Part shown: positions 7,220-11,656 of the stretch, piece by piece
Layout of the letters: every line of letters begins with the position of its first letter
How positions within the stretch are numbered: position 1 is the stretch's first letter
Source of the DNA: Kiritimatiellia bacterium
Lineage (GTDB): Bacteria; Verrucomicrobiota; Kiritimatiellia; UBA8416
NCBI GenBank assembly: GCA_007126175.1
Contig: SLBU01000150.1
Location: forward strand, 1-11,656
Direction: 5' to 3'
DNA: 11,656 nucleotides
Notes under the pieces: generated by a model
Told to the model about the DNA's origin: nothing
Seen by the model: the letters and a program-made list of their open reading frames with translations, nothing else
Database searches by the model: none
Made by a program: the position numbers and the translations under genes

Positions 7220-7239
7220 ATTGCGATCTTTTCCGCAAT
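7220..7239. promoter_or_regulatory. Inverted repeat ATTGCG-N8-CGCAAT
   Basis: Half-sites at 7220-7225 and 7234-7239 are exact reverse complements around 8 bases. The half-site resembles the neighbouring TGCAATTGCA palindrome (shared ATTGC core), suggesting one protein could use both. An overlapping pair, TTCCG (7231-7235) and CGGAA (7248-7252), has a 12-base spacer. Archaeal NrpR operators are GGAA/GGTA-type inverted repeats with a 6-base spacer; none with that exact spacing is present here. Confidence 0.4.
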
Positions 7240-7361
7240 CCCCCAGCCGGAACACGCCAATTTAAAAGCTGACAGACAAGCCGCAGATCTGTAGATTGCA
7301 TACAGCAAAAAGTTTGTGATGGTTATCCCACATTTTTACACACGCAAGGCCCCCACTCTTT

Positions 7362-8366
7362 ATGGACAAGACCGAGCAGCACATCAACGATATCCTGGAA
7401 ATCCTGCAGGGACAACCAGACCCCATTAATAGTGCCGACATTGCCGACATGCTCAAGGATGAGGGCGATGAAATCAGCGACCGGACCGTCCGGCATTACC
7501 TCAAGCGCATGGATCGCGAAGGCTTAACCAGCAACAGCGGCAGGCGAGGAAGACTCATTACCCCGGCAGGCCGCGCACGCGTGGAAAACCACGTCGTTCT
7601 CGATAAAACCGGATTTCTTTCGGCCAGGATCGATCAGATGACCTATGCCATGACATTCGATCTCGACACCTGTGCAGGAACCGTTGTCGTAAATACGACC
7701 TTGGTGACACGTACAGAATTTGCACAATGCCTCGATAATATCGAGCGTGTCTTCAAATATGGCTACGCCATGGGTACGCTCGCCGCGCTTATGGCCCCCG
7801 GGGAAACCTGCGGGCAAAGTACAGTCCCTCCCGATCATGTCGGCCTTGTCACCGTGTGCAGCGTTACGCTTAACGGCGTCCTCCTCAAACATGGCATCCC
7901 CACCCATGCCCGCTTTGGCGGCATTCTCGAACTGATCGACGGCAAGCCACGCGGCTTCTCCCACATCATCCAGTACGATGGCACCACCGTCGATCCCCTC
8001 GAGGTGTTTATCCGCAGCGGCATGACCAACTATATCGGCGCAATCACCACAGGCACAGGCGCCATCGGAGCCAGCTTCCGCGAAATCCCCGCCGATAGCC
8101 GACCCAAAGCACTGGCGCTCGGACGCAAACTCGAACAAGTCGGACTCGGCGGCATTTTTGAAATTGCCCGGCGCAGCCGGCCGTTGCATGGTATCCCCGT
8201 ATCGACAGGACGTGCCGGTATGATTGTGATCGGTGGGCTCAACCCCGCATCCATTTTCGAGGAAAGCGGCATCCGGGTGCGTGCCTCGGCACTCTCCGGG
8301 ATCATGCCTTATAACCGGCTCCAGCATTACAGCCAGTTACGCAAAGCTCTCGCGGCCATTCGCTAG
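7362..8366 (+). CDS. nrpR: NrpR-like transcriptional regulator (winged helix plus DUF128)
   Basis: This 334-residue DNA-binding regulator is related to NrpR, the archaeal repressor of nitrogen-assimilation genes that releases DNA when 2-oxoglutarate is high. Residues about 1-75 form a winged helix (recognition region ISDRTVRHYLKRM, 38-50, then a wing with GRRGRLITPAG, 60-70). Residues about 80-315 form a single DUF128/NrpR domain, recognisable from RFGGILELIDGKPRGF (184-199), YDGTTVDPLEVFI (205-217) and GAIGASFREIPADSR (233-247). Many archaeal NrpR proteins have two such domains; this one has one. It is divergent from nifU across a palindrome-rich region, so it may regulate that operon, itself, or distant nitrogen genes. 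Its ligand in bacteria is not shown by sequence. The 3' end overlaps the convergent ligase gene by 65 bases. The start is the first ATG fitting the domain, with a weak ribosome site. Confidence 0.88.
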   Translation: MDKTEQHINDILEILQGQPDPINSADIADMLKDEGDEISDRTVRHYLKRMDREGLTSNSGRRGRLITPAGRARVENHVVLDKTGFLSARIDQMTYAMTFDLDTCAGTVVVNTTLVTRTEFAQCLDNIERVFKYGYAMGTLAALMAPGETCGQSTVPPDHVGLVTVCSVTLNGVLLKHGIPTHARFGGILELIDGKPRGFSHIIQYDGTTVDPLEVFIRSGMTNYIGAITTGTGAIGASFREIPADSRPKALALGRKLEQVGLGGIFEIARRSRPLHGIPVSTGRAGMIVIGGLNPASIFEESGIRVRASALSGIMPYNRLQHYSQLRKALAAIR

Positions 8367-9771
8367 CTGGATCTTCCAGTAGCCGACAACGCGCCCGGAT
8401 CCCCAGCCCCACCAGAATGGCAAGCATCCAGACCGTGCCCGGCATCTGTAAGTTGAAATCGCCCAGGGAGTGAAATGCCATGGCACCGAGCGACAAAAAA
8501 CCTGCCAGCACCAGATGATAGTCCCGTGGGCAGGCGTCCAGATATTCGAGTTCGTGATGCGTCCAGTCCTGCGCCACCTCGCGGAAACACTGCCAGAAAA
8601 AGGCCACGATGCCACCAAACCCCAACAGAAACAGGCCCATACCCACCACCCCATACTCTTGCAGAAGCTGCAGCCAGTCGCTGTGCACCTCATACGAGTG
8701 AAAATCATCATTCAGCAAAGTGGGCCAAACCCCGGCATCGCGATCCCCATCGCCCGAGGCCGCAACGGCAGGCCAAACATGCCGATGCATCCCGGTACCA
8801 ATCCCGAACCATGGCGCCGTTTGCCACGAACGCCAGGACCCCGCAAACATACGCCCACGCGAAGTACGCAGCAACCGATCCACAACTTGCGTATGCAAAG
8901 GCTCCTCCGACGTCGCCACTACGCGGTTCAACCCGCCATACGACACAAATCGTTCGCGATAGCCCTGCGCCCCCGCGAAGGCCCCTGCCAACACAAGCAG
9001 CCCCGCCATCGCACACACTACCCGCCAGGCCCAGCGCACGCGAATCGGCCACTGCTGAAACCCCCATATCACAACCAGCCCGCCGATCACAACCAGCGTC
9101 ATACCCGCACCCCGCGACAGGCTCATCAAGGCGGCCGCCCCGCCGAATCCGACAGCCAACCCACCCAGCAGACGCCGGCCAGCACCAACCGAACGGTCCA
9201 GAAGTATCCCTAACCCCATACACACAAGAAGTTCCATGGCACCAGCAAAATGGTCCGGGCAGAAATACGGCCCTGTTGCCCGCCCCGCATATTGCGCATA
9301 ACCCGGCGCCCAAAGCACACGCTGGCTTCCCGTCAATAGGTGATTCAAAATCCCGTACAGCGACATCACCGCAAGACTGCTATACAGCCCCCAGAAAAGG
9401 TATGGCACGTGCCGATCCCGTAAGGCAAAAACAACCAATGCAGCAACAAGCACCCCCGAAACATGCAATAATACCGCCCTCTCGGCATCCACAAAAACCG
9501 CGGGCCCGGCCCACCACCGCAACAGGGTATAGCACAAAAACGGTACACATGCCCACAAGACCAGCGTTGCACGATGCGATGCGCTCCCCTGCTGAAGCCA
9601 CACGATAAGCCCCCCCCCGCATAGGGCACCCACGCTCAATAGGGCAACAAATGGCCAGAACCACCACATTTCCCAGGCACCAAAAAACCAGGGGGCCACG
9701 CCGCCAACCGCCAGCAGCACACCCAGCAGTGTACCAGCCACCATGGCTTGAAAATACTGCCAGCACTTCAT
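8302..9771 (-). CDS. O-antigen ligase/Wzy-like polytopic membrane protein
   Basis: This 489-residue inner-membrane protein has about ten hydrophobic segments and the marks of the O-antigen ligase (Wzy_C/WaaL) superfamily. These are a RATGPYFCPDHFAGAMEL segment (164-181, like the family's G-x-F-x-N-P-N-H-F-A-G), SLSRGAGM (217-224) and a large periplasmic loop (about 268-365). The family H-S-D-W-L-Q-L-L-x-E-Y-G motif is at 363-374, and HSLGDFNLQMP (434-444) lies near the last membrane segment. Such enzymes join or polymerise undecaprenyl-linked glycans in the periplasm; whether this one is a ligase, polymerase or protein glycosyltransferase cannot be decided. Its ATG lies 1 base after the era stop codon, so translation is probably coupled; its own Shine-Dalgarno is weak. 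No other glycan genes are in view. A 9-base G-tract lies near residue 52. Confidence 0.85.
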   Translation of the reverse strand: MKCWQYFQAMVAGTLLGVLLAVGGVAPWFFGAWEMWWFWPFVALLSVGALCGGGLIVWLQQGSASHRATLVLWACVPFLCYTLLRWWAGPAVFVDAERAVLLHVSGVLVAALVVFALRDRHVPYLFWGLYSSLAVMSLYGILNHLLTGSQRVLWAPGYAQYAGRATGPYFCPDHFAGAMELLVCMGLGILLDRSVGAGRRLLGGLAVGFGGAAALMSLSRGAGMTLVVIGGLVVIWGFQQWPIRVRWAWRVVCAMAGLLVLAGAFAGAQGYRERFVSYGGLNRVVATSEEPLHTQVVDRLLRTSRGRMFAGSWRSWQTAPWFGIGTGMHRHVWPAVAASGDGDRDAGVWPTLLNDDFHSYEVHSDWLQLLQEYGVVGMGLFLLGFGGIVAFFWQCFREVAQDWTHHELEYLDACPRDYHLVLAGFLSLGAMAFHSLGDFNLQMPGTVWMLAILVGLGIRARCRLLEDPASEWPRELCVTGCNAGAGYKA

Positions 9772-9772
9772 C

Positions 9773-10720
9773 TTAATCGTACCCCAGTTGACGCAATATC
9801 CAGAAGTTACGCGACCAATTCTTTTCCACCTTCACCCATAGATGCAGCGTAACCTCAACATCATACATCTCGGCAATGTCCCGGCTCGCGGACCGTTTCA
9901 CTCGGCGGATCAGCCGTCCTTTCTCTCCGATCACAATCCCCTTCTGGGAAGAGCGGTTCACAAGAATATCCGCATGCACTGTCCAGCCCGACTCTCCCTC
10001 CTCCAAGGCTGTCACGCGAACCGCCAGATCGTGGGGCACTTCATCGCGCAATACCTCAAAATATTTCTCACGAATCACATCGGCAACCGCCAGTTGCCGT
10101 GGGAAATCCGTCAACAAATCCTCAGGGAACAGGGGCGGGCCTTCGGGCGCCGCAGCAAAAAGCGTCTCGACCAATTCACGAACCCCCTCATTCCGTAGCG
10201 CCGACACCCGGTGCCAGGTTGCAACGGCAGGCGCGTCGGCACTCTCGCAAGCCTCCTCCCACGCTTGCCGGCACGGTCCCTCCTGCGTCCAACCGAGATC
10301 CTGCTTGTTCAATACAATATGCAGAGGCGTGCCCCCACGAGAAAGCTTCCGCATCCAACCGACATCCTCATCGCGCAGCGCGCAAGAAGGGTCCAGCACG
10401 AGCACGACACCATCGACCCCCTCCACCGCTGCACGCGCCGCCTTGTTCATGATGCGCCCAAGATCGTGTTGCGCCTTGAAAACCCCGGGCGTGTCGAGAA
10501 ACACAAGCTGGCCGCGCGCATCGCTCAAGACCCCGCGAATACGATTACGCGTCGTTTGCGCAATCGGGCTCACGATACTGACCTTGTCAGACAACATCGC
10601 ATTCATGAGCGATGACTTCCCTACATTCGCACGCCCGACAATCGCATACATACCGCTCTTACGCTCGTGCGGCTGATCCGTTTCGGCTCCACTGGGGTCA
10701 TGTTCGGGCACCTGCATCAT
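9773..10720 (-). CDS. era: GTPase Era
   Basis: Era is a conserved GTPase that binds the 3' end of 16S rRNA and aids 30S subunit maturation. The 315-residue protein has G1 GRANVGKS (29-36), a G2 Thr in AQTTRNRIRG (54-63), G3 DTPG (76-79), G4 NKQD (138-141) and G5 SAL (173-175). A C-terminal KH domain (about 205-305) follows, with VIGEKGRLIRRVK (263-275) containing the GxxG loop and VKVEKNW (297-303). G1 has Ala where Era usually has Pro (GRPNVGKS). About 23 residues precede the G domain, longer than usual. Two adjacent ATGs (10720, 10717) follow GAGGTGG at 10725-10731. The first ATG overlaps the stop codon of the upstream gene (ATGA), indicating translational coupling. The next gene begins 1 base after the era stop. 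Confidence 0.96.
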   Translation of the reverse strand: MMQVPEHDPSGAETDQPHERKSGMYAIVGRANVGKSSLMNAMLSDKVSIVSPIAQTTRNRIRGVLSDARGQLVFLDTPGVFKAQHDLGRIMNKAARAAVEGVDGVVLVLDPSCALRDEDVGWMRKLSRGGTPLHIVLNKQDLGWTQEGPCRQAWEEACESADAPAVATWHRVSALRNEGVRELVETLFAAAPEGPPLFPEDLLTDFPRQLAVADVIREKYFEVLRDEVPHDLAVRVTALEEGESGWTVHADILVNRSSQKGIVIGEKGRLIRRVKRSASRDIAEMYDVEVTLHLWVKVEKNWSRNFWILRQLGYD

Positions 10721-11656
10721 TCAGCCACCTCATCCAGTACAGCGAGCAGGTCATGTACATCCTCAAGCGGCAAACGGCAAAAAGCCGCCCCGATCTGCAC
10801 CAATGCATCCGGCGTCCCGCGCACATGGAATGTCTGCCGATGGTGGCGATTGCTCCCCCCTGTTGCCAAGGGAAACGCCGCACCGGACGTCGCAACCCGA
10901 AACCAGCGCTGCCCGCCTTCTACCGCTGAAAGTACAATTTCCGGGTCCGGGCGCATCACCCCCGCATCACGCGTTACCGCTAGCCCCAGCGGCGGCGTGT
11001 ACGCAATCAACGTGAGCACCCCCAGTTCACGATCCAACAGCGCCATGCGCGGCAACACCAAATCCACCGGCAACACGATACGGGCCGCGGAAGGTTCCGC
11101 ATGGACCCCCACCAATGCCGATTCATGCACGACATAGCGCAGACCGGCCTGCCCTTCCCAAAGCGCTTGTAACCCCGGCTGGACGTTGAGAAACCAAACC
11201 ACATCCGCATTCCGCCAAAGATCACTTTCAATCCGGATATACGGCAAACCGCTACCCGCTGGCCATGGCAAAGGCCCCGGATTCGTGAAATGCGTCCTGC
11301 TCTCGTACCCCCCCACCTCCAGATCCGCAGCCAACGTACCCGGCAGAAATCCGGAAAGCGCATGGTGCCCCAACAACCGAATCTCGCGCTGGATCGTTAA
11401 CGCAAAATCGGTGCCGGGCCCCACGCCCTCGAGGTGTACATCCCGTTGTATCTTATGGTGCGTGGCAGTTGCAGCCAGAACCTGCCAATTTCCCGGAAAG
11501 AGCCCGACGGGGCCCGAGAGCCCCGTCAGCAGTCGATCCGCACTGCGATCGGATGCTCGATCCACCGCACGCCCCGGGTGCTCCAGTACGAGCGGAGATC
11601 CGTTACGCAGCGTACTGAACACCAGGGTGGCATCCGTATCGGATTGTACCACCGCA
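10717..11656 (-). CDS. Partial protein resembling the DUF6786 family
   Basis: The reading frame is open through the right edge, so the N-terminus is missing; at least 311 codons are visible. The sequence is beta-rich with no membrane segment in the visible part. Several pieces recall DUF6786, proteins with a galactose-mutarotase-like sandwich. They are FALTIQREIRLL (83-94 counted from the GTG at 11652), GYESRTHFTNPG with PW just after (115-126), ESALVGVHAEPSAARI (177-192), ELGVLTLIAYT (209-219) and RQTFHVRGTPDAL (272-284). This is recognition by pattern, not an alignment, and no enzymatic role should be read from it. Its stop overlaps the start of era by 4 bases, so it is in the era operon. 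An alternative is an uncharacterised carbohydrate-binding or unrelated beta protein. Confidence 0.5.
   Translation of the reverse strand, partial: AVVQSDTDATLVFSTLRNGSPLVLEHPGRAVDRASDRSADRLLTGLSGPVGLFPGNWQVLAATATHHKIQRDVHLEGVGPGTDFALTIQREIRLLGHHALSGFLPGTLAADLEVGGYESRTHFTNPGPLPWPAGSGLPYIRIESDLWRNADVVWFLNVQPGLQALWEGQAGLRYVVHESALVGVHAEPSAARIVLPVDLVLPRMALLDRELGVLTLIAYTPPLGLAVTRDAGVMRPDPEIVLSAVEGGQRWFRVATSGAAFPLATGGSNRHHRQTFHVRGTPDALVQIGAAFCRLPLEDVHDLLAVLDEVAE

Larger units (their letters stand above)
7094..7361. promoter_or_regulatory. Divergent intergenic control region of nifU operon and nrpR
   Basis: These 268 bases separate the divergently transcribed nifU operon and nrpR and must carry at least the start signals of both. 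Several short palindromes cluster between 7209 and 7252 (listed separately), and another, CAGATCTG, is at 7284-7291. I see no convincing promoter for nrpR, although AT-rich stretches at 7300-7345 could hold one. The nrpR Shine-Dalgarno is weak: AAGG at 7346-7349 lies 12 bases from its ATG. No known riboswitch consensus was recognised. Confidence 0.55.

Noticed and set aside
7524..8327. Minus-strand reading frame (267 codons) opposite nrpR
   Set aside because: It overlaps a clearly recognised DUF128 gene, has no family motif and no convincing start signals.
8367..8379. Hairpin just after the nrpR stop as a terminator
   Set aside because: The stem is only 5 bp with a 3-base loop, no T-tract follows, and it lies inside the coding region of the ligase-like gene.
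8475..9608. Long plus-strand reading frame (377 codons, Pro/Arg/Thr-rich)
   Set aside because: It is antisense to the ligase-like gene; the low-complexity Pro/Arg-rich composition is what a GC-rich opposite strand gives, with no family motif.
1..11656. CRISPR arrays, tRNA/rRNA genes, insertion sequences, integrases, toxin-antitoxin or defence genes
   Set aside because: Reading both strands showed no repeat-spacer pattern, no cloverleaf or rRNA sequence and no transposase or effector motif; coding sequence fills nearly the whole window with recognised families.

Overview
The window is a compact bacterial chromosome segment of moderately high GC with almost no non-coding DNA. It holds nine protein genes, one of them cut by the right edge. 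I see no tRNA, rRNA, insertion sequence, integrase or CRISPR array. A TonB-dependent outer-membrane receptor and an O-antigen-ligase-type membrane protein indicate a Gram-negative cell envelope. Three features together fit the PVC side of the tree (Kiritimatiellota, Lentisphaerota or Verrucomicrobiota) or a related anaerobic lineage: a single-chain MetX-MetW fusion, a three-domain NifU with NifS, and a bacterial NrpR (DUF128) regulator. This placement is inference from gene content, not a phylogenetic result.

Region 1 (about 133-7093, all on the minus strand) reads as one sulfur operon in the order nifU, nifS, metX-metW fusion, cysE, TonB-dependent receptor. Gaps between genes are 42, 60, 25 and 105 bases, and the starts have good Shine-Dalgarno sites. 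NifS takes sulfur from cysteine and NifU builds Fe-S clusters with it. MetX-MetW acylates homoserine for methionine synthesis, and CysE acetylates serine for cysteine synthesis. The operon thus joins the two acyl-transfer steps that open Cys and Met synthesis to the main cysteine-consuming sulfur-transfer machinery. The receptor at the end may import a related nutrient, but its substrate cannot be read from sequence.

Region 2 (7094-7361) is the divergent intergenic region between nifU and nrpR. It carries several short palindromes and a plausible sigma70-like promoter for nifU. Region 3 (7362-8366, plus strand) is nrpR, a winged-helix plus single DUF128 protein related to the archaeal nitrogen repressor NrpR. 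It sits where many bacteria place an Rrf2/IscR-type regulator of Fe-S genes, which makes it a candidate regulator of the operon.

Region 4 (8302 to the right edge, minus strand) is a second tightly packed run. It starts with a partial protein resembling the DUF6786 family, which overlaps era by 4 bases (ATGA). The GTPase gene era follows, then, 1 base later, an O-antigen-ligase-like polytopic membrane protein whose 3' end overlaps the 3' end of nrpR by 65 bases.

The points most worth a second look are the NrpR-Fe-S/sulfur linkage with its palindromic intergenic region, the MetX-MetW fusion, G-tracts of 8-9 bases inside surface-protein genes, and the repeat/hairpin between cysE and the receptor. 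I did not find a clearly new defence or mobile system.
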